A stretch of 49,583 nucleotides of DNA from Leucobacter sp. PH1c (GTDB lineage: Bacteria; Actinomycetota; Actinomycetes; Actinomycetales; Microbacteriaceae): contig NZ_AYMV01000026.1 of the NCBI RefSeq assembly GCF_000633415.1, positions 1 through 49,583 on the forward strand. Reading direction: 5' to 3'. The translations under genes were made by a program, and so were the position numbers. Under the pieces are notes generated by a model that saw nothing but the letters and a program-made list of their open reading frames with translations, did not search any database and was not told the DNA's origin. Positions 19,787 through 28,139 of this stretch are shown here, in pieces. The stretch's first letter is position 1; the number at the start of each line of letters is the position of its first letter.

Positions 19787-19828
19787 ACGAACGCGCCCCG
19801 GCAGGGATTCCTGCCGGGGCGCGTTCGT
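19787..19828 (+). terminator. Terminator downstream of deaD
   Basis: A perfect 19-bp stem (19787-19805 with 19810-19828) closes on a GATT tetraloop, 27 nt after the helicase stop. TCGTTGT follows the stem. Confidence 0.9.
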
Positions 19829-19982
19829 CGTTGTGGGCGGACTCGCGGCAGGAACCTGGCTGTTCGGAAGCAATAGATCCGATGAAGGTGAGGGTATCCT
19901 AAGAAAATCGGGTACAGTGGCGGAAGACCCTCCGCATCCCGCGGTACGGACGCGTCAGCCTCCCGCCGAAAGCGAGCCCACC

Positions 19983-20939
19983 ATGACCCTCAGCCCGAAG
20001 CCCGACCGCAGTCTCACCGTGTGGGACGGCGGCGAGCAGCTCCGCTACACCTTCGCTGACTGCATGCGCTATCACGGCCCCGAGTTCCCGGGCGGCGTCG
20101 CGCACGCCTTCGCCGCCCTCGCCCGGGCGCTTCCGGAGCTCGCCGCGCGCACCGCGGGAGGGAAGGTCGATCGCCGCAGCGTGCGCGTGCGCACCCCGTT
20201 CGCGGGCCCGGGGGCGCGCGACACGTTCGAGCTCGTCACCCGCGCGGTGTCGGGCGGGCGCTACGAAGTGCTTCCGGAGCTCGCGCGCCCCGAGCGCGGC
20301 GCGGCGCTCTCGCGGTACCTGTTCGAGGTGAGCGCGGGGGAGGCGCAGGTGACCTGCGTGCTCCGGGAGGACGGGGTGGTCACGACGGAGTACCTCGCGC
20401 TCAGCGAGCGCGCGGGCAAGAGCGTCGAGGAGCTGGCGCAGCTCGCCGAGCTCGAGGCCGAGATGCGCGAGCGCGTGCTGAGCGGCGCCCCCGCCGAGGT
20501 CTACGCGCTCGAGTACTCGGCTCGCGGCCGCGGGGCGCTCCGCTCGGGCGACCGCTCCGGTGCCGAGCGGCGCCGGAGCGCGGGCCTAGCGCGTCGTGAA
20601 CACCTTGCTCGCAATGCGCCACACGCCTTCGCGCCGGACCAGTCCGAAGTGGTTGCGGAAGTCCGCGCCCAGGAACTGTCGTTCGTCGAGCACCGCGTGG
20701 GCGATCTCGCCCGTCACGACGATGCCGTGGATCTCCGCGCCGTACTCCGGACCCGCGGGGACGGCCGTCGCGATCACGTTCGCGGCGAAATCGGCGCCGC
20801 TCATCGTGACGGCCTCGGGGCCGAGGGTGCCCCACATCATCGCGTCCTCCGTGAAGGCGTCGCGCACGGCCGCGGGGTCCGCGGCGACGCAGCCGTCGAC
20901 GTATCGCTGGACGGCCGCGCGGACCGCGTCCTCTGCTGA
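19983..20939 (+). CDS. Hypothetical protein with uncertain 3' end
   Basis: I do not recognise this family. The first about 190 residues from ATG 19983 look like a genuine soluble protein: YTFADCMRYHGPEFPGGVAH near the start, a charged region, and a coiled-coil-like VEELAQLAELEAEMRERV near residue 150-165. No signal peptide or membrane segment is visible. The frame has no stop where expected: it runs through the hairpin at 20553-20580 and then antisense through the NTF2-like gene (20586-20978) to 20939. The two other forward frames stop at 20587 and 20597. The true C-terminus is therefore probably near 20520-20600, with a frameshift or a sequencing error. Confidence 0.5.
   Translation: MTLSPKPDRSLTVWDGGEQLRYTFADCMRYHGPEFPGGVAHAFAALARALPELAARTAGGKVDRRSVRVRTPFAGPGARDTFELVTRAVSGGRYEVLPELARPERGAALSRYLFEVSAGEAQVTCVLREDGVVTTEYLALSERAGKSVEELAQLAELEAEMRERVLSGAPAEVYALEYSARGRGALRSGDRSGAERRRSAGLARREHLARNAPHAFAPDQSEVVAEVRAQELSFVEHRVGDLARHDDAVDLRAVLRTRGDGRRDHVRGEIGAAHRDGLGAEGAPHHRVLREGVAHGRGVRGDAAVDVSLDGRADRVLC
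20553..20580. terminator. Convergent terminator hairpin
   Basis: A 12-bp stem with one G-T pair (20553-20564 with 20569-20580) closes on GAGC, 6 nt from the end of the minus-strand NTF2-like gene. Its position argues that the forward gene should end before or at about this point. Confidence 0.65.
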
Positions 20940-20978
20940 CTGCGGCGCGGGCTGCGCTGCGGACGGTGCTGCTGACAT
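20586..20978 (-). CDS. NTF2-like (lumazine-binding/SnoaL fold) protein
   Basis: This 130-residue protein fits the nuclear transport factor 2-like superfamily, close to putative lumazine-binding members: AVQRYVDGCVAADPAAVRDA near residue 23, then MMWGTLG, VTGEIAHAVLDERQFLG and the ending VWRIASKVFTT. The fold forms a cone with a small-ligand pocket; many members are isomerases, dehydratases or lack known activity. No catalytic assignment is possible. It lies beyond the terminator at 21041 and so may be transcribed separately from the operon upstream of it. Confidence 0.8.
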   Translation of the reverse strand: MSAAPSAAQPAPQSAEDAVRAAVQRYVDGCVAADPAAVRDAFTEDAMMWGTLGPEAVTMSGADFAANVIATAVPAGPEYGAEIHGIVVTGEIAHAVLDERQFLGADFRNHFGLVRREGVWRIASKVFTTR

Positions 20979-21040
20979 CTCTGCTCCTCGGGTGGGCTGG
21001 GGTGGGGCTCGGGTGGCGGGGAAGAACGGGTGAACGAGCG

Positions 21041-21066
21041 AGGGCGCGGCCCGCAGGCCGCGCCCT
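21041..21066 (-). terminator. Terminator of the adh-aldh operon
   Basis: AGGGCGCGGCC (21041-21051) pairs perfectly with GGCCGCGCCCT (21056-21066) around CGCA, 30 nt past the aldehyde dehydrogenase stop. A smaller hairpin, GCCGGGA/TCCCGGC (21069-21084), lies between. Confidence 0.75.
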
Positions 21067-21096
21067 CCGCCGGGATCTCCCGGCAGCGTCAGGCAG

Positions 21097-22509
21097 CTAG
21101 CCGCTGATGACGTGCGGCTCGGCGACGGCCTTCAGGCCCTCGACGCCGAACTCGCGGCCGTAGCCGGACTGCTTCGCACCGCCGAAGGGGATCATCGGGT
21201 GCAGGCCGCCGTGCGAGTTGATCCACGTGGTGCCGGCCTGCAGGCGCGCGGCGACGGCGAGGGCCTGCTGGCGGTCGCTCGACCACACGGAGGAGCCCAG
21301 GCCGACCTCGAGCTCGTTCGCGAGCGCGACGGCCTCGTCGATGTCCGTGTAGCGGATGATCGGCAGCGCCGGGCCGAACTGCTCCTCGAGCACGAGCTCC
21401 TGGTGCGGGTCGATGTCGGCGATCAGCGTCGTCGGGTAGAAGTTGCCGACGGCCTCGCGATCCGGGTCGCCGCCGAGCACGACGCGCGCGCCGGACGCCT
21501 TCGCCGACTCGACGAGCCGGTCGACGACGTCGAACTGCGCGCGATTCTGCAGCGGCCCGAGCACGTTCTGCTCCTCGAGACCGACGCCCATCGGCACGGC
21601 CGCGGCGACCTTCGCGAGCTCCTCGACGACGGCGTCGTAGATCGAGTCGTGCACGTAGAGGCGCTTGAGCGCGGCGCAGGTCTGCCCGGTGTTGATGAAC
21701 GCGCCCCAGAAGAGGTCCTCCGCGATCGCCTGCGGATCCGCGTCCGGGAGCACGATACCGGCGTCGTTGCCGCCGAGCTCGAGCGTGAGGCGCGTGACGT
21801 TCGCGGCCGAGGCCTCGATGATGCGCTTGCCCACCGGGGTGGAGCCCGTGAACATGATCTTGCCGATCTTCGGGCTGCGGGTCAGCGCGTCGCCGACCGT
21901 GCGACCCGGGCCGGGGACGATGTTCAGCACGCCCTCGGGCAGCACCTGGTTCATCACGGCGACGAGCGCGACGACGGAGAGCGTGGTCGTCTCAGCGGGC
22001 TTGATCACGACGGTGTTCCCCATGCGGAGCGCGGGCACGATCTGCCAGATCGAGATCATCATGGGCCAGTTCCAAGGCGAGATCGCACCCACGACGCCGA
22101 GCGGGCGGTAGTGCATCTCGGCGTAGCCGGACTCGTCGTCCACGAGCACCTCGACGGGCAGCGGGGTGTCGGCGGGCGTGCGGGTCCACGCGACGCAGCC
22201 GCCCACCTCGAAGCGCGCATTCGGGCCGTTGAGCGGCTTGCCCTGCTCGCGCGAGAGCAGCTCGGCGAGCGGCTCCGCGGAAGCCTCGATCGCGTCGGCG
22301 ACGCGGTGGAGGATCGCGCTGCGCTCGGCATCGGGGAGCGCGGCCCATGCGGGCTGCGCCGCCTCGGCCCGATCGATCGCCGCCTCGAGCGCCGCCACGT
22401 CCTGCACCGGTGCGGTGCCGATCAGCTCGCCGGTCGCGGGATCGAAGACCTCGCGGGTCTCGCCGTCCTTCGGCGTGATGGCCGCAAGCAGGCTGTCGTA
22501 GGTTTCCAT
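21097..22509 (-). CDS. NAD(P)-dependent aldehyde dehydrogenase
   Basis: The 470-residue enzyme has Asn147 (PWNWPM), general base Glu244 in LELGGNDAGIVL and nucleophile Cys278 in NTGQTCAALKRLYV, with the PFGGAKQSGYGRE C-terminal motif. It oxidises an aldehyde to an acid in the cytoplasm. It is the last gene of the minus-strand operon led by the alcohol dehydrogenase at 26884, so it probably finishes an alcohol-aldehyde-acid sequence after ester cleavage. It is clearly different from hpaE, and the substrate is not identifiable. Confidence 0.93.
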   Translation of the reverse strand: METYDSLLAAITPKDGETREVFDPATGELIGTAPVQDVAALEAAIDRAEAAQPAWAALPDAERSAILHRVADAIEASAEPLAELLSREQGKPLNGPNARFEVGGCVAWTRTPADTPLPVEVLVDDESGYAEMHYRPLGVVGAISPWNWPMMISIWQIVPALRMGNTVVIKPAETTTLSVVALVAVMNQVLPEGVLNIVPGPGRTVGDALTRSPKIGKIMFTGSTPVGKRIIEASAANVTRLTLELGGNDAGIVLPDADPQAIAEDLFWGAFINTGQTCAALKRLYVHDSIYDAVVEELAKVAAAVPMGVGLEEQNVLGPLQNRAQFDVVDRLVESAKASGARVVLGGDPDREAVGNFYPTTLIADIDPHQELVLEEQFGPALPIIRYTDIDEAVALANELEVGLGSSVWSSDRQQALAVAARLQAGTTWINSHGGLHPMIPFGGAKQSGYGREFGVEGLKAVAEPHVISG

Positions 22510-22596
22510 GGATCCTCCACTTCGAGTCCGGTAGGTGGTCTCAGGCTACGGGGCGGCCCCGCGTGCGCGCTTGTCTCGGACGGTACTCCGGTTGTC

Positions 22597-23817
22597 TCAG
22601 CGTGACCACTCGCGGGGCGCCCGGCGGCGCACCACGAGGAGTGCGACGAGCGCGGCCCCGAGCGCTCCGGCGGCGATGCTCGCGACCATCGTGAGCGCCG
22701 AAGTGCCGACGAGCGCCGAAATCGCAGGTGCCGTGATCGCGCCGGCGGTGAAGGTCGCCATGCCGAGCAGCGCGGAGGCGGTGCCCGCCCGTGCACCGTG
22801 CCCGCCGAGCGCGAGCGCGGTGCCGTTCGGGCCGCCAAGCCCGGCCGCCCCGAGGAAGACGGCGAGCAGCGCGATCACGAGCGGGGAGGGCGCACCGGCG
22901 AACGTCGCGCCGCACAGCGCGAGCGCGGTGAGCGCCCCCGCGGTCTGCCCGATCAGGTACATCCGCGTCGTGCCCACCCGGCGCACGAGCACGCGGCTCA
23001 GCTGGGCGCCGCCGAGCTGCGCGAGCGCGTTCACCGCGAACACCAGGCTGAAGAGCTGCGGGGTGAGCCCATACTGCTCCTGGAGCACGAAGCTCGACAT
23101 CGACAGGTAGGAGAAGAACGCTGCGCCGCCGAGGCAGGCGGCCGCCATGAGCGCGACGAAGAGGGGATCGCGGAGCACCGCGCCCGCGTGGCCGAGCGTG
23201 GTGCGCAGCGCTCCGCCCTCCTGCGGGGCCGCGGCTCGCGTCTCGCGGAGGCCGAACTGCGCGACCACGACGAGCGCCGCACCGATCCCCGCGAGCACGA
23301 GGAAGATGCCGCGCCAGTCCATCACCCGCGCGAGCTGGCCGCCGATCACGGGCGCGATGATCGGGGTGAGCGAGGTGACGAGCGCGAGGAGGGAGAGCAT
23401 GCGCGAGAGCTCGACGCCGTGGAACAGATCCCGCGCGACGGCGAGCGAGATCACCACGCCGGCGGAGCCCGCCACCCCCTGCAGGAATCGCGCGGCGAGG
23501 AGTACCTCGATCGTGGGGGCCCACGCGCAGACGGCCGAGAGCACGGCGAACAGCACCACCCCGATCACGAGCGGGCGCTTCCGCCCGAAGCGGTCGGACA
23601 GCGGGCCGGCGAGGAGCTGCCCGAGGCCGAGGCCGATCATGCAGACCGACATGGTCGCCTGCGCGAGGGCGTCGCTCGTGCCGAGGCTCCGGGCGAGCTG
23701 TGGGAGCTGCGGGAGGTAGAGGTCCATCGACAGGGGGCCGAACGCCTCGAGCGCGCCGAGCACGAGGGTGATGCGCAGGAGCCCCATCGGGCGGCCCGCC
23801 GGGCGTGCGGTGCTCAT
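22597..23817 (-). CDS. MFS exporter, Bcr/CflA type
   Basis: The 406-residue protein has twelve membrane segments and the Bcr/CflA signature: PLSMDLYLPQLPQL in TM1, GPLSDRFGRKRPLVIG in the loop after TM2, and GxxGP-like motif C near VTSLTPIIAPVIGG. Family members export drugs or small polar compounds. Its start overlaps the esterase stop by 4 bp (ATGA), so it belongs to the catabolic operon and may expel a toxic substrate or product. Several start codons lie further upstream but would run through the esterase gene. Confidence 0.9.
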   Translation of the reverse strand: MSTARPAGRPMGLLRITLVLGALEAFGPLSMDLYLPQLPQLARSLGTSDALAQATMSVCMIGLGLGQLLAGPLSDRFGRKRPLVIGVVLFAVLSAVCAWAPTIEVLLAARFLQGVAGSAGVVISLAVARDLFHGVELSRMLSLLALVTSLTPIIAPVIGGQLARVMDWRGIFLVLAGIGAALVVVAQFGLRETRAAAPQEGGALRTTLGHAGAVLRDPLFVALMAAACLGGAAFFSYLSMSSFVLQEQYGLTPQLFSLVFAVNALAQLGGAQLSRVLVRRVGTTRMYLIGQTAGALTALALCGATFAGAPSPLVIALLAVFLGAAGLGGPNGTALALGGHGARAGTASALLGMATFTAGAITAPAISALVGTSALTMVASIAAGALGAALVALLVVRRRAPREWSR

Positions 23818-24818
23818 CGGGCGAGGATCCGGCGCCACCAGCTCTCCCGCGCGGCGTTCGCCGCCCGGGAGACCTCGGCCTCGGGGGAGAAGCCCGTGAA
23901 GCCGTGATAGGCGCCCGCCCATACATGGAGCTCCGCGTCGCCGCCGGCCGCCCAGATCCGGCCCGCGTACGCCACGGCCTCGTCCCGGAACACCTCGGCG
24001 GAACCGACCTCGATGAACGCGGGAGGGAGACCGCCCAGCTGCGCGGACCGCGCGGGCGCGCGCTCGCCGCCGACGCGCGCGGTGCCGCGATCGGCGCCGA
24101 GCGCGGCGGTCCACCCGGTGTGGTTGTTGTTCCGATCCCACGCGCCGAAGCCGTCGAACTGGCGCGCCGATACCGAGTCGTTCCGGTCGTCCAGCATGGG
24201 CGTGTTGAGCAGCTGGCCCGCGAGCGCGGGCCCGCCGCGGTCCCGGGCGAGCAGCGCCACTGCGGCCGCAAGGCCCCCGCCCGCCGAGGCGCCGGAGACG
24301 ACGATGCGCGCAGGATCGACGCCGAGCGCCGTCGCGTGCTCCGCGAGCCATCGGAGCGCCGCGTAGCAGTCCTCCGCGGCGGCGGGCGCGGGGTGCTCGG
24401 GCGCCAGCCGGTACTCGACCGCCACCCCGACGGTGCCGTACCGCTCCGCGAGATCGATGAGCTCGCCCGTGCCGAAGAAGCGCGTGCCGAGCACGTAGCC
24501 GCCGCCGTGGATGCCGAGCACGGCGGGCCGCGGCCCGGTGTGCTCCGCGCCCGTGGGCCGGACGATCGTCACCGCGACATCCGGTGCGCCGTCCGGTCCC
24601 GGAATCACCCGGTCCTCCGCTGCGACGGCGCGGCCGGCGATCTGCTCCGTCATCGGCTGGATGATCGTCGCGAAGTGGGCGCGGTTCGCCTCGATCGTGT
24701 CCGCGCGGAGCGGGATCCGCTCCACGAGGTCGAGGAAGAACGCGAGGCCCGCGGTGAGCTCGGGGTCGTAGGGAACGGGGAGCGGTGCTCCGCCCGAATC
24801 CGCGCGCGGGTCACACAT
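23814..24818 (-). CDS. Alpha/beta hydrolase, HSL family (copy 2)
   Basis: This 334-residue protein is a hormone-sensitive-lipase-type carboxylesterase. The oxyanion HGGG is at 104-107 and the nucleophile Ser178 lies in SGASAGGG; YRLAPEHP and a late HGFTG His complete the pattern. It hydrolyses a short-chain ester in the cytoplasm. It overlaps the preceding paralogue by 8 bp and the MFS gene by 4 bp. The two esterases are clear tandem paralogues sharing the GGLPPAFIEVGSAE block. Confidence 0.92.
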   Translation of the reverse strand: MCDPRADSGGAPLPVPYDPELTAGLAFFLDLVERIPLRADTIEANRAHFATIIQPMTEQIAGRAVAAEDRVIPGPDGAPDVAVTIVRPTGAEHTGPRPAVLGIHGGGYVLGTRFFGTGELIDLAERYGTVGVAVEYRLAPEHPAPAAAEDCYAALRWLAEHATALGVDPARIVVSGASAGGGLAAAVALLARDRGGPALAGQLLNTPMLDDRNDSVSARQFDGFGAWDRNNNHTGWTAALGADRGTARVGGERAPARSAQLGGLPPAFIEVGSAEVFRDEAVAYAGRIWAAGGDAELHVWAGAYHGFTGFSPEAEVSRAANAARESWWRRILAR

Positions 24819-25842
24819 CGTCGCTCCCGGAGGCCTTCGCGCCCCGCGCGAGCACGCGGCGCAGCCACGAGTCGCGGCTCGCGAGCGCCGCCCGCGTGAT
24901 CTCCGCGTCGGGCGCGTACATGTCGAAGCCGTGGCACCCGCCCGCCCAGACGTGGAGCTCGGCGTCGCCGCCGCTCGCCCAGATCCCGCTCGCATAGGCG
25001 GTGTCCTCGTCGCGGAACATCTCAGCCGCACCCACCTCGATGAACGCGGGCGGCAGGCCGCCCAGGTCGTCCGCGCGGCTCGGCGCGGCGTATGCGGGAG
25101 CATCGGGGGAGTCCGCGAGCTCCGCGCCGAGCACGCAGCGCCACGCGAACAGGTTGGCCTCGCGGGGCCAGGTGCCGATGCCGTCGTATTGCCGGCTCGA
25201 CACCGTCGTGTTCGTGTTGTCGAGCATGGGGCACAGGAGGAGCTGGCCCGCGATGGCCGGCCCGCGGCGGTCGCGCGCCATGAGCGACACCGCCGCGGCG
25301 AAGCCGCCGCCCGCGCTCCCGCCCATGACGATGAGCCGCGAGGCGTCGCCGCCCAGCTCTGCCGCGTTCGCCGCGACCCAGCAGGTCGCGGCGTACGTGT
25401 CCTCGGCGCCCGCGGGGAACGGATGCTCGGGCGCGAGCCGGTACTCGACGTTGACGCCCACGGCGTCGTGCCGCGCGACGAGGTCGGCGAGGCGTCCGTG
25501 CTCCCAGGAGCGGTGCCCCACGATCATCCCGCCGCCGTGGAAGTTCACGAGGATCGCCCGCCCCTGGGGCGGCTGCGGGCCTGCGGGCGCGAACACCGTG
25601 ATCTCGAGCGCGGGGGTGCCGGGCGGGCCCGGGATGCGGAGCTCGCGCGCGGTGATGCCGTGCGCCGCGGCGACGGCGGCGCCGTCGGGGAACGCAGGCC
25701 CGCCGTCGCGCATCCCCGGGAGAGTCTCCGCGGACAGCGGCGGGGCATCCGCGGCCGCGAGCGCTGCGAGCACGGGGGCGATCTCGGGATCGAAGGGCAC
25801 CGGGGCGAGCGCGGCGCCGGGGGTGGGCTCGTGCGTCGTCAT
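24811..25842 (-). CDS. Alpha/beta hydrolase, HSL family (copy 1)
   Basis: The 343-residue paralogue has HGGG at 102-105, nucleophile Ser176 in GGSAGGG, VEYRLAPEHPFPAG and a C-terminal GGCHGFDMYAPDAE carrying the catalytic His. It starts 2 nt after the aldo/keto reductase stop. Retention of both copies suggests different ester specificities within one pathway. Confidence 0.92.
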   Translation of the reverse strand: MTTHEPTPGAALAPVPFDPEIAPVLAALAAADAPPLSAETLPGMRDGGPAFPDGAAVAAAHGITARELRIPGPPGTPALEITVFAPAGPQPPQGRAILVNFHGGGMIVGHRSWEHGRLADLVARHDAVGVNVEYRLAPEHPFPAGAEDTYAATCWVAANAAELGGDASRLIVMGGSAGGGFAAAVSLMARDRRGPAIAGQLLLCPMLDNTNTTVSSRQYDGIGTWPREANLFAWRCVLGAELADSPDAPAYAAPSRADDLGGLPPAFIEVGAAEMFRDEDTAYASGIWASGGDAELHVWAGGCHGFDMYAPDAEITRAALASRDSWLRRVLARGAKASGSDDV

Positions 25843-25844
25843 GC

Positions 25845-26810
25845 TCAGGGGCCTTCCGGATCGACGAGGCCGCGGTCAGCCCAGAATGGCAAGACGCGCG
25901 CTCGGAGCTCCTCCGCGCCCACGCGCTCGAGCACCTCCAGGCTGCCGAGATTGCCCTCGAGCTGCGCGACGCTCGACGCGCCGAACAGCGTCGTGGCCGT
26001 CGCCGGGTGCGTCAGCGTGAACGCGATCGCGAGCTGCGCGGGCGTCGCCCCGAGCTCGTCGGCGAGTGCACGGAACGCCGGCACGTCGTCGATGATCCGC
26101 TGGCGAATGCCGCCCGGATCGCGGCCCACCTCCCGCTCCGTTGCGGTCTTCCCCGCGAGGTATCCGCCCTCCATGACGTCCGAGGCCTGCATCGAGAGCC
26201 CCGCCGCGAAGAGCTCGGCGAAGGGCTCGCCGTCGGGGATCGCGCGGCGGGAGACGCTGTACTTGAGCTGGGCGATCTCGGGGCCGGGCACCCCCTCGGC
26301 CGCGGCGATGTCGCGGAGCGCCGCGATGTGCGACGCCGACCAGTTGTTCACGCCCCACGCGCGGATGAGTCCGTCCGCGTGGAGCTCCGCGAGGTTCCGC
26401 ACGATGTCCCGCAGCTCGAGGTCATCGCGGCGGAGGTCGCCGAGGATCACGAGATCGGCGTACTCCGCACCGACTCGGAAGAGCGCACCGTCGAGCTGCG
26501 TGCGGAAGCCCGTGCTCGGATCCCAGCCCTCGACCCACAGCTTCTCGGAGAGCTGGTACTCCTCCCGCCGCACGCCGGCAGCGCGCACGATCGCCGAGAA
26601 GAGCACGTCGGTGAAGGCGGGCGGTCCGCCCGGGGCGGCGTAGACGCCGACGTCGAAGAGCGTGATCCCGCGATCGAGCGCGGTGCGCACGAGCCGGACG
26701 GCGTCCTCGAAGTGCATCCGATCGTAGATGTGCCAGGAACCGAGGGCGAACACGGAGGTGTCGAGAGCGCTCGTGCCGATGCGTCGGCGGGGGACGGGGG
26801 AGTGCGTCAT
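25845..26810 (-). CDS. Aldo/keto reductase-fold protein lacking the tetrad His (A)
   Basis: This 321-residue TIM-barrel protein is of the aldo/keto reductase superfamily. Asp53, Tyr57 (LFDVGVY) and Lys90 (SEKLW) of the catalytic tetrad are present, but the histidine normally in a DLxxLH motif is Gly124 in ADLVILGDL. The C-terminal GASSVAQLEGNLGSLE matches the cofactor-phosphate region. It shares FALGSW-I-DRM and GD[LF] with the protein at 30519. Missing His lowers classical reductase activity in known enzymes, so the reaction may differ. It sits between adh and the esterases in one operon; AAAGG precedes the ATG. Confidence 0.88.
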   Translation of the reverse strand: MTHSPVPRRRIGTSALDTSVFALGSWHIYDRMHFEDAVRLVRTALDRGITLFDVGVYAAPGGPPAFTDVLFSAIVRAAGVRREEYQLSEKLWVEGWDPSTGFRTQLDGALFRVGAEYADLVILGDLRRDDLELRDIVRNLAELHADGLIRAWGVNNWSASHIAALRDIAAAEGVPGPEIAQLKYSVSRRAIPDGEPFAELFAAGLSMQASDVMEGGYLAGKTATEREVGRDPGGIRQRIIDDVPAFRALADELGATPAQLAIAFTLTHPATATTLFGASSVAQLEGNLGSLEVLERVGAEELRARVLPFWADRGLVDPEGP

Positions 26811-26883
26811 TGCGTGCCTTTCACTGCGGGGTCTGCGGGGCGGCGCGGAGCGGCGCCGGGGGAGGAATGGGAGGGAGCGCGGG

Positions 26884-28002
26884 CTACGCCGCGAAGGGCA
26901 ACCGGGGATCGATGACGGCCTTCACCTCGCGCAGCTCGTGCATGTTCGCGATCCGGTCCGAGGCCTCGGCGAGACTGCAGGGCGCCGAGAACAGCTCGTC
27001 CCAGGGGAAGCGATCCGCGAATGCGCGGAAGAACTCGATCGAGCGGAAGTAGTCGGCGATGTCGCCGTTCAGCGAGCCGACGACCGTGAGCTCCTTGCCC
27101 ATGATCGCCGAGAGCGGGAAGGGGTCTCCCGCGGGGCCGGTTGAGCCGACGATCGCGATCGTGCCGCGCTGCGCGGCCATGCCGACGGCCTCGGGACCGA
27201 TGCCCGGCGCCCCCGCGAAGTCGAGCACGAGGTCCGCGCCCATTCCGCTCGTGAGGTCCTGCACGCGCGCGATCGTCGCCTCCGAGCCGCCCGAGATGTC
27301 CACGGTGTGCGTTGCTCCGAAGCGCCGCGCGAGGTCGAGACGGGCCGGGGGCGCACCGACGGTGATCACCTGAGCGGCGCCCGAGATGCTCGCCACCGCG
27401 GTCGCGAAGAGGCCGAGCGCTCCCGAGCCCTGCACGACGACGCGGGAGCCGGGGCGTACCCCGCCCGCGCGGTCGAACGCGCGGAGCACCGTCTTCGCCG
27501 CGCACCCCGCGGCCGAGGCCCAGGTGTCCTTCACCTCCGCGGGCAGACGCAGTTTCTGCGCGCCGGGCGTCACGTAGGCGAACTCGGCGAGCCCGGCGGT
27601 CGCGTAGGGCGGCGCGTCCGTGCGCTGGAGGAAGCCGTAGCCGCGCGCGGTGCACGCGACGGGCTGGCGCAGCACGGTGCACCCGAAGCACTCGCCGCAG
27701 ACCGATTCGGACCAGCCGATCCGATCGCCCGGGCGCAGGGGCTCGCCGAGCGCGTCGACCGTGCCCGCCCCGACCGCGATCACCTCGCCGACCATCTCGT
27801 GCCCGAGCATCATGGGCAGCATGCCGGGGAAGCTCATCTTTCCGGCCCAGATCTCGATGTCGGTGCCGCAGAGCGTGGTGCAGGTGATCCGCACGAGCGC
27901 CGCGCCGGGCTCGATCTCGGCGGGGAGGGGGAGCTCCTGCAGCTCGAGGGGCTGGCCGTGCGCGGTGAGCACGGCGGCGCGAGTGGATGTGGGAATCGTC
28001 AT
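26884..28002 (-). CDS. Zinc-dependent alcohol dehydrogenase
   Basis: The 372-residue medium-chain dehydrogenase has catalytic-zinc Cys45 and LGHE at 67-70. The structural-zinc Cys cluster SVCGECFGCTVLRQPVAC follows near residue 90-107, and the nucleotide fold GSGALGLFA near residue 185. It oxidises an alcohol with NAD(P). The ATG at 28002 is chosen because GGAG lies 6 nt upstream; an in-frame ATG at 28014 would consume that site. It is the first gene of the six-gene operon and lies 65 bp from the palindrome at 28067. Confidence 0.92.
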   Translation of the reverse strand: MTIPTSTRAAVLTAHGQPLELQELPLPAEIEPGAALVRITCTTLCGTDIEIWAGKMSFPGMLPMMLGHEMVGEVIAVGAGTVDALGEPLRPGDRIGWSESVCGECFGCTVLRQPVACTARGYGFLQRTDAPPYATAGLAEFAYVTPGAQKLRLPAEVKDTWASAAGCAAKTVLRAFDRAGGVRPGSRVVVQGSGALGLFATAVASISGAAQVITVGAPPARLDLARRFGATHTVDISGGSEATIARVQDLTSGMGADLVLDFAGAPGIGPEAVGMAAQRGTIAIVGSTGPAGDPFPLSAIMGKELTVVGSLNGDIADYFRSIEFFRAFADRFPWDELFSAPCSLAEASDRIANMHELREVKAVIDPRLPFAA

Positions 28003-28066
28003 CGAGGTCTCCATTCCGGGGATTCGGCGCGGCCTCGTTGCCCGGTACGCCGATCGTGTAGGTTTT

Positions 28067-28084
28067 ATTCTACACACGTTGACC
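28067..28084. promoter_or_regulatory. 18-bp palindromic operator, adh/amidohydrolase intergenic
   Basis: ATTCTACACACGTTGACC matches 12 of the 16 defined positions of ATTCTACGNNCGTAGAAT. On the minus strand its left half reads TAGAAT, a candidate -10 for the adh operon. It lies between the divergent genes starting at 28002 and 28140. Confidence 0.5.
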
Positions 28085-28139
28085 ATAAGTGCGATGGGGC
28101 GATCCGTTCCCCGCCGGTCCGTCCCAGGGAGGGGAACAG

